Shown: positions 39,372 through 49,871, counted from the stretch's first letter. The stretch is 64,000 nucleotides of DNA from Dendrolimus kikuchii (GCA_019925095.2 CM034388.1:32082002-32146001); one strand, 5' to 3'. Numbers and translations: made by a program. Notes: a model not told the origin generated them from the sequence alone.

Positions 39372-42300
39372 TCCCCCAGGGGGTGCCACCCTGGACTCTT
39401 CTCCGTCCAGGTAGTGGTACAAGGGGATGCGTCCCCGGGGCCCCGAGCGGCCACTGTCACATTCCCCCATTCACTCCGTGACAGTGGTGTCCCACCTATC
39501 CACTCCAAATCCTGGTATTCCTTCCTTTCCTTCCAAACGTATTCCCCCCCAAGCACCCCTCCTATCCGATGTCAGGTGAGCGCCACTTCGCCGGTTCCAT
39601 GGCGGAGAGGTGGTGTCTACCAGCGTCGACGCATCTTGCTCCGCTGGTAGACAAGGTGAGGGCTGCGCAGTTCTGCCCTGCGCGCCCCGACGAAGAGGAC
39701 AGTGGCGGCGGGCTCAGTGGTGGGGCGAGAGTCTCGCCACTGGGCGCTACCGCCGAGCGTTTCCCCGTGTGGTGTCGTGGATCACGTCTCGCGGCCACAC
39801 GGGACCGCGGGGCTTGCCTTAACCGGCTGGCCCAAGTGGATGAGCACCACAATAAAAAATCCCCCTAACCTAAGCTGCGGCGCAGGGCGAGAGGTGAATG
39901 GCCGGGGGGGTAAACCCGGTCGCTACTGCGAACCACCCCCGTTTTTTATGTTGAAATTGTTACTACTCGTGGGAACAAAAATGGATGTCTTTAAAATCAA
40001 AACAAAAACCGACGCAGTGCCTGTGACGGGCGTAGCAGACGTAGGAGAGGGGCCCGAGAAGGGCCCAACCACCAACCCGAAAGGGCCCGCGAAGGGCGGT
40101 GAAAAGTCGTTTTACTCGCGCTTCCTATCGGCAATCTCATCGCCGACGGAAGCGCCGAGTCCACCTCATCAAGCTGGCTCCCGCCCAACGCGGTTTGAGC
40201 CGCTTGATGAGAGTGAGGAGGAGGAGTTCTTGTCGAACGCATTCGAGGACGAGGACTTGACGGCCCCCCCTGTTCAGGCCCCACCAAAGGCCCCGGTCCC
40301 CAAAGGTCCGGAGGGAAAGGGTCAAAGCCCGGCTGCTCCCCGCGTCACGCGGAGCCTCGTCCCGACTACCATCCGCGGACGGCGGGGGGCTAAAGAAGAC
40401 AAGGCCAGGGAGGTCGCGCGCAACGAGGCGCTGCGACGATACCTGGCCTTGGATGATTTGGACGAGATGATGGAGACATCGCTCTCGTCTCCATCGTCAT
40501 CCGAGGACGAAAGGAGGCCGGCCCCCGCCAAGCCCCCGCCCAAGCCACCGGCTGCTCAAGCGCCGGACGCTAAGCGGGGCAGAGGCCGACCTCCTACAAC
40601 AGGAGAATACGTGGGCCTAGCAGCCGCGAAGCAGAAGCTCGTGGAGGCCCAGCGTGCGCAGCTCGAGCTCGAGCTGGAGAAGGAAGTCGCGGAGAGGACC
40701 TCAGCGATGGTGACCGCGAGGGCTACCCGGCCTAGGGCCGGTCCTGCCCCCGCGGACCCGGATCCTCCCGCGGCAGAAGCACAGGTAGTGGCTCGAGCTG
40801 CGCTGGCAGAGGGCCTCCAGAAGCAGATCGCTGAGTCTCTGGCGGTGGTGGCCAATGTGGCCAAGGTCTCGAAGGGTCTAAAAGGGACCCTTCAAAAGGC
40901 CCTAAAAGAAGCGGCAGCCTCCATTCAGGAGGCTACGGACGAGCTCCTCAGCCGCACTAGCTCGGGGGAGGTTGCTCTGCTCCGTGCGGCCAATGGCCGC
41001 ATGGAAGCGGAAATCACGGACCTCCGACAAGAGCTGAGGAGCCTCCGCGACGAAATGACCCGGCCACGCGCGAATTCCGCGCCGCCGCCGCCACCACCGC
41101 CAGAGGTGGAGTTGAACATGGCCGCGAACCTGGAGAGGATGACTCTCCTTATGGAGAGCAGGTTCGCGGCCATCGAGGAGCAGATGCGCTCGGTCCGGCC
41201 GGCACCATCGCCGGCCCGCACCTTGAGCCCTGCTCCTCGAGCTAGGCCCACACCTCCCCCGATCTCGCCCATTCCTGGGCCGTCGTGGGAGGAATACCCC
41301 CCGCTACCGCAGCGGGGTAGAAAGGAGAGAGCGGTGGCGAAGTCCACCCCGCCACCGCCCGCCTGTCCGGCGCCCACTACCTCTTCGGCCGCGGCTGAAG
41401 ACGGCTGGACGACGGTCGGTAAGAAGAAGGCCGCAAGAAAGGCCGCCCAACCGTCGTCCGGCACACAGCCGGCCGCGACTGCCGCCGACGCGCAGACCAC
41501 CCGCGCTAGGCGGCAAAGAGGCAGAGGGCGGGGTCGAAAAGAGAAGGGGGATGTGGCGCAGGCTCCGGCCTCGCAGCCCCCCCCTCCTCCTCCTCCCCCG
41601 CCCCAAAAGGAGAATAGGGCCAGGGGCAGGAAGGTGCCGCGGATGCGTCCGCCGAAATCCTCCGCCGTCGTTCTGACAATGCAGTCAGGCGCGGAGGAAA
41701 GAGGCGTGACGTACGCGAGCCTCCTGTCCCGGGCCAAAGCCAACATACGGCTGGCCGACCTCGGCATTGAGGGCGGGCTCCGGCTGAAGCGAGCGCGCAC
41801 TGGGGCGCGGATGCTGGTGGTGCCTGGCGCCACTAGCGCCCCCCAGGCTGACGCCCTAGCCGCGAGTCTACGCACCGTCCTCAACGCCGAGGATGTGCGC
41901 GTGTCCAGGCCTGAGAAAGCGGTGTATGTCCGCGTATCGGGCCTGGACGACACCACGGAAGGCGACGATGTGGCCGCTGCCATCGCGCGGACCACCGGAT
42001 GCTCACGCGAGAGCGTGAAGGCATCCAAAGTCCGCCCCGGACCTGACGGGGCGGGCACGACGGTGGTGGCCTGCCCGGTGGCGGCCGCCAAATCGTTGCT
42101 GAAGGTGGGCACGAAACTCCTGGTGGGCTGGGCCTCAGCTGAGGTCAAGGCCCTCCCGCACCGTGCACAGAGGTGCTTCCGCTGCCACGAGCTCGGGCAT
42201 GTGGCGGCGGCATGCACCTCTGAGGTAGACCGCAGCGATTTCTGTTATCGCTGCGGAGTAGCCGGGCACCTGGTGACCGGCCCCTGCACCGCGAAGCCTC

Positions 42301-42873
42301 ACTGCGCTGTGTGCGCGGCCGCGGGCAGGCCTGCCGGTCACCAGCTAGGTGGGGGGACCTGTGGGTCCCGGAAGCCCACCAGGAGGAAAACGGCCAGCCG
42401 TAGGGCGCCGGACAGAGCCGCGGCCGCGGCGGCTTCATCAGCCGTTGCGGGGAGCGGTCAGGAGAACGCCCGTGGTTAAATGGTAGCCACGGGCGAGCGG
42501 CAGCGGGCGTCGAGGCCACGGGGATCGATTAGGCCTCCGCCCGCACTAATGCCGCGAGAGGGCGCGAGAGGCAGCCGCGCGACCCTCTCAGGGCCGGGTA
42601 ACTCTCACCCGGTCCACTCAGGAGAGGCCGCCCCTGTTTAAGGGGTGGCCCACCGCTCGCCGGGGTCGCGGAGTAAGGCTCACGCTGTGTACCGTGACCC
42701 CGGCACTATTGCGGAAGAAGGCTCCCATGGGGTTTTAGTGGGTATACCGGCGCCGGTCGTATTGATTAATCGGCGTCGGGGAGTCCCACACACCGGCCGC
42801 GGCGATCCCCACGCGGCTGACGGTGAGGTAACTCATTTCCCCATGTAAAAAAAAAAAAAAAAAAAAAAAAAAA
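39372..42873 (+). mobile_element. S8: Gag-only SART-type telomeric retrotransposon, complete
   Basis: Leader at 39372, 5' UTR to 39980, ORF1 39981-42479, 3' UTR with variant stem-loop 1 (42467-42495), poly(A) 42847-42873. No ORF2. A 5' UTR arm near 39605-39660 carries a pair, GTCTACCAGCG and CGCTGGTAGAC, that replaces the sequence of other copies on both sides, again preserving pairing. Confidence 0.88.
39981..42479 (+). CDS. S8 ORF1: Gag-like protein with AT-hook and zinc knuckles, type B
   Basis: 832 aa from the conserved ATG at 39981; the open frame back to 39702 is 5' UTR. PVTG/PEKG/PAKG motifs, YSRFLSAIS, a FEPLDESEEEEFLSNAFEDEDL acidic tract shared with S6, RRYLALDDLDEMMETSLSS, KRGRGRPP AT-hook, coiled-coil-like region with LELELEKEVAERTSAM, Pro-rich linker, type B RRM-like domain (LTMQSGAEERG), three zinc knuckles with CFRCHELGH first, C-terminus GQENARG. 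The stop codon lies in the loop of 3' stem-loop 1, unlike type A copies where the stem begins after the stop. Confidence 0.9.
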   Translation: MDVFKIKTKTDAVPVTGVADVGEGPEKGPTTNPKGPAKGGEKSFYSRFLSAISSPTEAPSPPHQAGSRPTRFEPLDESEEEEFLSNAFEDEDLTAPPVQAPPKAPVPKGPEGKGQSPAAPRVTRSLVPTTIRGRRGAKEDKAREVARNEALRRYLALDDLDEMMETSLSSPSSSEDERRPAPAKPPPKPPAAQAPDAKRGRGRPPTTGEYVGLAAAKQKLVEAQRAQLELELEKEVAERTSAMVTARATRPRAGPAPADPDPPAAEAQVVARAALAEGLQKQIAESLAVVANVAKVSKGLKGTLQKALKEAAASIQEATDELLSRTSSGEVALLRAANGRMEAEITDLRQELRSLRDEMTRPRANSAPPPPPPPEVELNMAANLERMTLLMESRFAAIEEQMRSVRPAPSPARTLSPAPRARPTPPPISPIPGPSWEEYPPLPQRGRKERAVAKSTPPPPACPAPTTSSAAAEDGWTTVGKKKAARKAAQPSSGTQPAATAADAQTTRARRQRGRGRGRKEKGDVAQAPASQPPPPPPPPPQKENRARGRKVPRMRPPKSSAVVLTMQSGAEERGVTYASLLSRAKANIRLADLGIEGGLRLKRARTGARMLVVPGATSAPQADALAASLRTVLNAEDVRVSRPEKAVYVRVSGLDDTTEGDDVAAAIARTTGCSRESVKASKVRPGPDGAGTTVVACPVAAAKSLLKVGTKLLVGWASAEVKALPHRAQRCFRCHELGHVAAACTSEVDRSDFCYRCGVAGHLVTGPCTAKPHCAVCAAAGRPAGHQLGGGTCGSRKPTRRKTASRRAPDRAAAAAASSAVAGSGQENARG

Positions 42874-42947
42874 GGTTAGGTTAGGTTCCCCCAGGTTAGG
42901 TGCCGGTTAGGTTAGGTTAGGTTAGGTTAGGTTAGGTTAGGTTAGGG
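42874..42947 (+). repeat. TTAGG spacer interrupted by leader fragments (S8/S9)
   Basis: GGTTAGGTTAGGTT, then CCCCCAGG, then TTAGG, then TGCC, then about eight more TTAGG units to 42947. CCCCCAGG and TGCC are pieces of the S leader CCCCCAGGGGGTGCC separated by telomeric repeats. Confidence 0.85.
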
Positions 42948-44221
42948 ATGCGTCCCCGTCTCCCCGGGGGGAAAAGACGGGTGATGTGGCGCGTCCTGGA
43001 CATGACCCCGTCCACTCCGTGAGAAGGGCATCCGCGCGTCCGGATCCGCCGCCGTTGTGCTGACGCATTATCGGAGAACTCGAGCGGCCCTTGTATGGCG
43101 AAGTCACCTGGCCGACCTCGGGATAGAGGGAGGCCTTCGGCTCAGGCAGGCACGCACTGGGGGCCGTATACTGGTGCTTCCCAGCGCCAGTGACGCCTCC
43201 AAGGCGGACGCCTTGGCCGAACAGTTGAGGATAAACCTCTATCCCGAGGACGTGCGTATCTCCAGGCCCGAGAAGACTGTGTGTCTTCGCGTCTCGGGCC
43301 TGGATGACCACGCGCACGAGGAGGACAGTGGCCGCTGCCATCGCGCGGACCACCGGATGCTCCTACGGGAGCATCAAAGCGTCGACGGTCCGTCCCGGCA
43401 AAGACGGGATGGGCCAGACGGTGGTGGCCTGCCCGGTGGCGGCCGCCAAACAGCTCCTCGCTGTTGGGACGAAGCTCCTGGTGGGCTGGGCCTCCGCTAC
43501 GGTTGAGGCCCTGCCCCATAGGACCCAGAGGTGCTATCGCTGCCACGAGGCTGGCCACGTGGCGGCGAAATGCACCTCGGAGGTGGACCGCAGCGGTAAT
43601 TGTTACCGCTGCGGAAAAAGTTGGTCACCTGGTGACCGGCCCCTGCTCGGCGAAACCGCACTGCCCTAGTGTGCGAGGCCGCGGGCAGGCCAGCCGGTCA
43701 CCAGCTGGGCTCGAGGCCGTGCAAGGCCAAGCCCACCAGGAGAAACGTCGAGGCCAGCCGGATGGCGCCGGACGAAGCCGCGGCCGCGGCGGCAACACCA
43801 AGCCGCCGCGGGGAGCGGCAAGGAGTAACGCCCGTGGCGGTAATGCCACGGGCGAGCGGCAGCGGGCGTTGAGGCCAGGGGATCACAAGGCCTCCGCCCG
43901 CACCAATGCCGCGAGAGGGCGCGAGAGGCAGCCGCGCGACCCTCTCAGGGCCGGGTATCCTTCACCCGGCCCACACAGGAGAGGCCGCCCCTGTTTACGG
44001 GGCGGCCCACCGCTCGCCGGGGTTGCGGACTAAGGCTCACGCTGTATACCGTGACCCCGGCATCAATGCGGAAGAAGGCTCCCTTGGGGTTTTAGTGGGT
44101 ATACCCGGCGCCGGTCGTATAGATTAATCGGCGGCGGGGAGCCCCACACACCGGCCGCGTCGATCCCCGCGCGGCTGACGGTGCGGTAACACATTTCCCC
44201 AAGTAAAAAAAAAAAAAAAAA
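42888..44221 (+). mobile_element. S9: scrambled, internally deleted S element
   Basis: Leader scraps (CCCCCAGG, TGCC, GATGCGTCCCCG) are followed by about 100 bases of partly unmatched sequence, then jump to the RRM-like part of ORF1 (about 43040) and continue to a normal 3' UTR and poly(A) 44204-44221. More than 2 kb of 5' UTR and ORF1 is missing. Confidence 0.75.
43040..43828 (+). pseudogene. S9 ORF1 remnant (C-terminal part)
   Basis: Keeps the type A RRM-like region (from CTGGCCGACCTCGGG near 43108) and zinc knuckles, but with frameshifts: an extra base near 43326, one or more around 43617-43623 and one near 43667. The apparent 149-codon frame at 43057-43506 begins in unmatched DNA and is not a gene of its own. 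Confidence 0.75.
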
Positions 44222-46728
44222 GGTGTCCAGGTGCCCCCCCCTGTGCAGGCCCCACCAAAGGCCCCGGCCCCCAAAGGGCCGGAGGGGAAGGGCAACAAGA
44301 GGAGCAAGTCGGCCGCTCGCCGAGATAGGATGCGGCTCCGGCTCCCAGACATGGTGTTCGAGGACTCGTCTCCTCTGGCCTCGAGCACCGACGAGGACGA
44401 CGAGAGGGAGGCCTCCCCTAAGCCCCCGCCCAAGCCTCCGGCTGCTGCTAAAGCGCCGGATGCCAAGCGGGGCAGGAGGCCGCCCTCCAACTACCGGAGA
44501 GTACGTGGGCCTGGCGGACGCCAAAAAGGCGCTCGTGGAGGCCCAACGCAAGGAGTTGGAGCTCCAGTGCGAAAAGGACATCGTGGAGAAGGCCCGACTT
44601 ATGGCGACCGCGAGGGTTACGAGGTCTAAGACCGGTGGTACCCTCGCGGGCCAGGCCCCTCCCGAGTCTCGCACGGAGCATGCCGAGGGCCTCCAACGGC
44701 AGATCGCCGACTCATTGGCGGTGGTGGCCGGGGTGGCCAAAGTGTCGAAAGGCCTTAAGGGCACCCTCCAAAAGGCCCTTAAGGAGGCGGTGTCGTCGGT
44801 CCAGGAAGCCTCAGACGAGCTCCTGGGCCGCACCGACACCGAAGAGGTCGCTCTGCTCCGTGCGGCGAACCGCCGCATGGAGGCGGAGCTGGCTGACCTG
44901 CGCCGCGAATTGGCGAGCATCCGGTCGGAGCTCGCCGAGGCTCGCGCCGGGTCGGTCCGTTCTGCGCCACCACCCCCGCCAGAGCCCACACCACCAACGA
45001 CGACGGCCGCAAACCTGGACCGTCTAATTCTCCTTATGGAGAACAGGTTTGCGGCCCTGGAGGAGCGGATACCGCCTGCGAGACCGGCACCGTCACCGGG
45101 ACCGGTCAGATCGCCGCGGCCCGCTCCTCCCAGGATGACCCCGCCAAGCCCCTCGCTCATCTCTGGGCGCTTGGCGGAAGAATTCCCTCCTCTCCCATCG
45201 AGGAGGGAATCTACGGAGACGGCGGTCTCTGGACCGCCGCATGTCGCCTGCCCGGCGCCCCCTCCTCCGGTTGCAACTGCGGCCGAAGGCTGGACGACGG
45301 TCAGCCGAAAGAAGAGGGCCAAAAATAGAGCCCCACCGTCGTCCGGCACCCAGCCGGCCACGACTGCCGCGGCAGCGCAGCCCACCAGCGCGCCGCGGCG
45401 AGGAGGAAGAGGACGCGGGGGGAAAGGACAGGGGGATGTGGCGCAGGCTCCGGCCTCGCAGCCCCCCCCTCCTCCACCCCCCGCACCCAAAAAGAAGACA
45501 GCCGCCAAGGAGAAGAGGTCTCCGCGTCTGCGTCCCCCAAAATCCGCCGCCGTTGTGCTGACACTTCAGCCAGGCGCGGCGGAGAGAGGGGTGACGTATG
45601 CGAACCTCTTCTCCAAGGCGAAGTCACGCATCCGGCTGGCCGACCTCGGGATAGAGGGAGGGCTTAAGCTCAGGCAGGGGCGCACTGGGGGCCGCATACT
45701 GGTGCTTCCCAGCGCCAGTGACGCCTCCAAGGCAGACGCCCTGGCTGAGCAGTTGAGGATCAACCTCTATCCCGAGGACGTGCGCATCTCCAGGCCCGAG
45801 AAGACTGTGTGTCTTCGCGTCTCGGGCCTGGACGACCACGCGCACGCGGAGGACGTGGCCGCTGCCATCGCGCGGACCACCGGATGCTCCTACGGGAGCA
45901 TCAAAGCGTCGACGGTCCGTCCCGGCAAAGACGGGATGGGCCAGACGGTGGTGGCCTGCCCGGTGGCGGCCGCCAAACAGCTTCTAGCTGTTGAGACGAA
46001 GCTCCTGGTGGGCTGGGCCTCCGCAACCGTTGAGGCCCTGCCCCGTAGGCCCCAAAGGTGCTACCGCTGCCACGAGGTTGGCCACGTGGCGGCGGTATGC
46101 CCTTCGGACGTAGACCGCAGCGGTAACTGTTACCGTTGCGGTAAAGATGGGCACCTGGTGTCCGGCCCCTGCTTGGCGAAACCGCACTGTCCCTTGTGCG
46201 AGGCCGCGGGCAGGCCGGCCGGGCACCAGCTGGGCTCGAAGCCCTGCGGGGCTAAGAAGCCCACCAGGAGAAGAGTCGAAGCCAGCCGGATGGCGCCGGG
46301 CGAAGCCGCAGGCGCGGCGGTGACTCTAACCGCCGCGCCCAGCGGCCAGGAGTAACGCCCGTGGCGGTAATGCCACGGGCGAGCGGCAGCGGGCGTCGAG
46401 GCCAGGGGATCACATAGGCCTCCGCCCGCACCAATGCCGCGAGAGGGCGCGAGAGGAAGCCGCGCGACCCTCTCAGGGCCGGGTATCCTTCACCCGGCCC
46501 ACACAGGAGAGGCCGCCCCTGTTTACGGGGCGGCCAGCCGCTCGCCGGGGTTGCGGACTAAGGCCAACGCTGTATACCGTGACCCCGGCATCAATGCGGA
46601 GGAAGGCTCCCATGGGGTTTTAGTGGGTATACCGGCGCCGGTCGTATTGATTAATCGGCGTCGGGGAGTCCCACACACCGGCCGCGGCGATCCCCACGCG
46701 GCTGACGGTGAGGTAACTCATTTCCCCA

Positions 46729-46763
<35 letters not shown>
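44222..46763 (+). mobile_element. S10: 5'-truncated S element fused to S9's poly(A)
   Basis: Begins inside ORF1, at sequence matching S3 about 22665, directly after the poly(A) of S9 with only GGT between; runs to a normal 3' UTR and poly(A) 46732-46763. No leader, no start codon, no TTAGG spacer. Confidence 0.85.
44231..46355 (+). pseudogene. S10 ORF1, 5'-truncated with one frameshift
   Basis: Starts at the QAPPKAPAPKGPEGKG segment and contains KRSKSAARRDRMRLRLPDMVF as in S3. A single extra G near 44476, inside the AT-hook codons (KRGR then GRRPPSN), shifts the frame. In the new frame the protein runs uninterrupted from GRPPTTGEYVGL through coiled-coil-like, Pro-rich, type A RRM-like and three zinc knuckles to TAA at 46353. 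Nearly identical to S3 throughout, suggesting a recent common source. Confidence 0.85.
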
Positions 46764-46765
<2 letters not shown>

Positions 46766-46847
46766 TTAGGTTAGGTTAGGTTAGGTTAGGTTAGGTTAGG
46801 TTAGGTTAGGTTAGGTTAGGTTAGGTTAGGTTAGGTTAGGTTAGGTT
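46764..46847 (+). repeat. TTAGG spacer S10/S11
   Basis: About 17 perfect units. Confidence 0.97.
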
Positions 46848-49823
46848 TCCCCCAGGGGGTGCCACCCTGGACTCTTCTCCGTCCAGGTAGTGGTACAAGG
46901 GGACGCGTCCCCGGGGCCCCGAGCCGCCACTGTCACATTCCCCCTTCACTCCGTGACAGTGGTGTCCCACCTATCCACTCCAAATCCTTGTATTCCTTCC
47001 CTTCCTTCCAAACGTATTCCTCCCCAAACACCTCTCCCATCCGACGAAAAGGAGGAGCGCCGTTCTGCCGGTCTGCAAGGCGGAGCGGCGGGCACCGGCT
47101 CAGCGTTGAGCACCTTGCTCCGCTGAAGCCGTTGCCAGGAGAGGGTGCGCAGTTTTGCCCTGCGCGCCCCATCGACGTTGACAGTGGCGGCGGGCTCAGT
47201 GGTGGGGCGAGAGTCTCGTCACTGGGCGCTACCGCCGAGCGTTTCCCCGTGTGGTGTCGTGGATCACGTCTCGCGGCCACACGGGACCGCGGGGCTTGCC
47301 TTAACCGGCTGGCCCAAGTGGATGAGCACCACAATAAAAAATCCCCCTAACCTAAGCTGCGGCGCAGGGCGAGAGGTGAATGGCCGGGGGGGTAAACCCG
47401 GTCGCTACTGCGGACCACACCCCGTTTTTTTGTTTTAAAGAAGTTTGTACTCGTGGGACCAAAAATGAAAAGTTTAAAATCCAAACCGTCCGACGCAGTG
47501 CCCGAGAAGGGCGGAGCAGACGCAGACGAGGGGCCCGCGAAGGGCCCAACCACCACTACCAACCCGAAAGGGCCCGTGAAGGGCGGAGGTGAAAAAACCT
47601 TTTACTCGCGCTTCCTGTCGGCGATATCCTCGCCGACGGAAGCGCAAGGTTCTAAGGCATCTGGCTCCGGTTCTAAACCGTCGCAGCCTCATCTTGACGA
47701 CGATCTGTCCTCGTTCGACTCATCCGGAGACGAGGACATGGTGCCCCCCCCTGTCCAGGCCCCACCAAAGGCCCCGGCAGCGAAAGCGCCGGAGGGAGGG
47801 GGCAAGAGCCAGGCTGCCCCCCGCAACGAGCGGTTGAGGCAGTACCTGGCCCTTGATGATCTATCCCCCCCGACTTCCTCGGACGAGGAGGGGATATTGC
47901 CCCCCCCGCTAAAGCCCCCGCCTAAGGCAGTCGCCAAAGCGCCGGAGGCTAAGCGGGGTAGAGGTAGACCCCCCACCACGGGGGAGTACGTCGGCTTGGC
48001 TGAAGCCAAGCAGAAGTATGTGGAGGCCCAGCGCGCAGCTCTCGCGCTGGAAACAGAAAAAGAGATTGTGGAGAGGGCCTCAACAATGGCTGCGACAAGG
48101 GTGACGCGTTCCAAAGCGGCACCCTTCCTCGCGAGCCAGCCCTCTCCGGAGGCCAGCGCGGAGCTCGCGCAGGGCCTCAAAAAGCAAATCGCCGACTCTT
48201 TGGCGGTGGTTTCAGGAGTGGCCAAGGTCTCCAAAGGCCTAAAGGGGACCTTGCAGAAGGCCCTCAAGGAGGCGGCTGCGGCCATACAAGAGGCTTCGGA
48301 GGAGCTTCTCAGCCGCACCAGCAGCGAGGAGGTCGCCCTCCTCCGTGCAGCGAACTCGCGCATGGAGTCAGAGCTGGCAGACCTCCGAAGCGAGCTGAAG
48401 AAGCTCCAGACGGAGCTCATGAGGCCGCGGGAAGCCGCGCCGCCTCCAGCGGAACCACCGCCGAACACAGAGTCGGTGATGATGGCCGCGAACCTAGAGC
48501 GTATGACGCTCCTCTTCGAGAGTCGGTTCGCGGCCATGGAGGAGCGGATGCGCTCGGCCCAGCTGGCCCCGTCTCCAAGGCCAGCCCCTACGCCGAGCCC
48601 CGCTCCTCAAAGTAGAAGGATATCCCTGCCGAGCTCGCCCAGTATGTTGGCGCCCTCGGCAGAGGACTTCCCACCGCTACCCTCTAGAAGGGTCAGCGGG
48701 GAGACGGTGGTGGCGGAACCCACACCGCCACCACCCGCCTGTCCGGCGCCCCTCCCCTCATCGGCCGCGGCTGAGGAGGGCTGGACGACGGTCAGCAAGA
48801 AGAAGGCCGCCAGAAAGGCCGCCCAACCGTCGTCCGGCGCCCAACCGGCCGCGGCCGCCGCCAACGCGCAGACCACCCGCGCGAGGCGGCAAAGAGGGAG
48901 AGGGCGTGGGAAAAAGGGAAAGGGGGAAGTGGCGCAGGCTTCGGCCTCGCAGCCCCCCCCTCCTCCTCCTCCCCCCCCACCCAAAAAGGAGAGAAAAGCC
49001 AGGGGCAGGAAGGCTCCGCGATTGCGTCAGCCGAATTCCTCCGCAGTCGTACTGACTATGCAGTCAGGCGCGGAGGAAAGAGGCGTGACGTACGCGAGCC
49101 TCTTGTCCCTGGCTAAAGCCAATATACGGCTGGCCGACCTCGGCATTGAGGGCGGGCTCCGGCTTAAGCGAGCGCGCACTGGGGCGCGGATGCTGGTGGT
49201 GCCTGGCGCCACTAGCGCCCCCCAGGCTGACGCCCTAGCCGCGAGCCTACGCACCGTCCTCGACGCCGGGGATGTGCGTGTGTCCAGGCCTGAGAAGGCG
49301 GTGTATGTCCGCGTCTCGGGCTTGGACGACACCACGGAAGCAGAAGACGTGGCCGCTGCCATCGCGCGGACCACCGGATGCTCTGTAGAGAGCGTCAAGG
49401 CGTCCAAAGTCCGCCCCGGACCAGACGGGGCGGGCACGACGGTGGTGGCCTGCCCGGTGGCAGCCGCCAAGACGTTGCTTCAGGTGGAGACGAAACTCCT
49501 GGTGGGCTGGGCCTCAGCTGAGGTCAGGGCCCTCCCGCATCGCGCACAGAGGTGCTTCCGCTGCCATGAGCTTGGGCATGTGGCGGCGGGATGCACTTCT
49601 GAGGTGGACCGCAGCGGTACTTGCTACCGCTGCGGAGAAGCCGGGCACATGGTGACCGGCCCCTGCACCGCGAAACCGCACTGCTCCGTGTGCGAGGCCG
49701 CGGGCAGGCCAGCCGGTCACCAGCTGGGTGGGGGGTCCTGCGGGTCCCGAAAGCCCACCAGAAGAAAGAAGGCCAGCCGTAAGGCGCCTGACAGGGCCGC
49801 GGCCGCGACGGCTACACCAGCCG
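46848..49823 (+). mobile_element. S11: S element truncated at its 3' end and capped by TTAGG
   Basis: Complete leader and 5' UTR (46848-47464) and most of ORF1. The sequence stops in the last codons of ORF1 (CCAGCCGTT) and passes straight into TTAGGTTAGG. The last ~14 codons, the whole 3' UTR and the poly(A) are missing. The chromosome end is inferred to lie to the right, so the lost part is on the distal side. Confidence 0.88.
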
Positions 49824-49835
49824 TTAGGTTAGGTT

Positions 49836-49837
<2 letters not shown>
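47465..49837 (+). CDS. S11 ORF1: Gag-like protein, type B, 3'-truncated
   Basis: 790 codons from the conserved ATG at 47465, the last few read from TTAGG repeats. PEKG/PAKG/PVKG motifs, YSRFLSAIS, QAPPKAPAAKAPEGGGK, NERLRQYLALDDLSPPTSSDEE as in S5, KRGRGRPP AT-hook, coiled-coil-like region, Pro-rich linker with EDFPPLPSRR and GWTTVSKKK, type B RRM-like domain, and three complete zinc knuckles (first CFRCHELGH). Only the poorly conserved Ala-rich tail is missing, so the protein may still be functional, but its mRNA lacks its own 3' end. Confidence 0.85.

Positions 49838-49840
<3 letters not shown>
49824..49840 (+). repeat. TTAGG between S11 and N4
   Basis: Three and a half units sit between the broken end of S11 and the poly(T) tail of N4. 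Confidence 0.95.

Positions 49841-49870
<30 letters not shown>

Positions 49871-49871
<1 letters not shown>

Noticed and set aside
44223..46355. 710-codon ORF as an intact S10 gene
   Set aside because: Its first ~85 codons are out of frame with the homologous protein; a single-base insertion near 44476 explains it, and the element lacks a start.
14626..49823. Homology of the S family to Drosophila HeT-A
   Set aside because: Only the Gag-only strategy is similar; orientation, TTAGG targeting and ORF1 layout point to SART-type origin, so convergence is meant, not descent.
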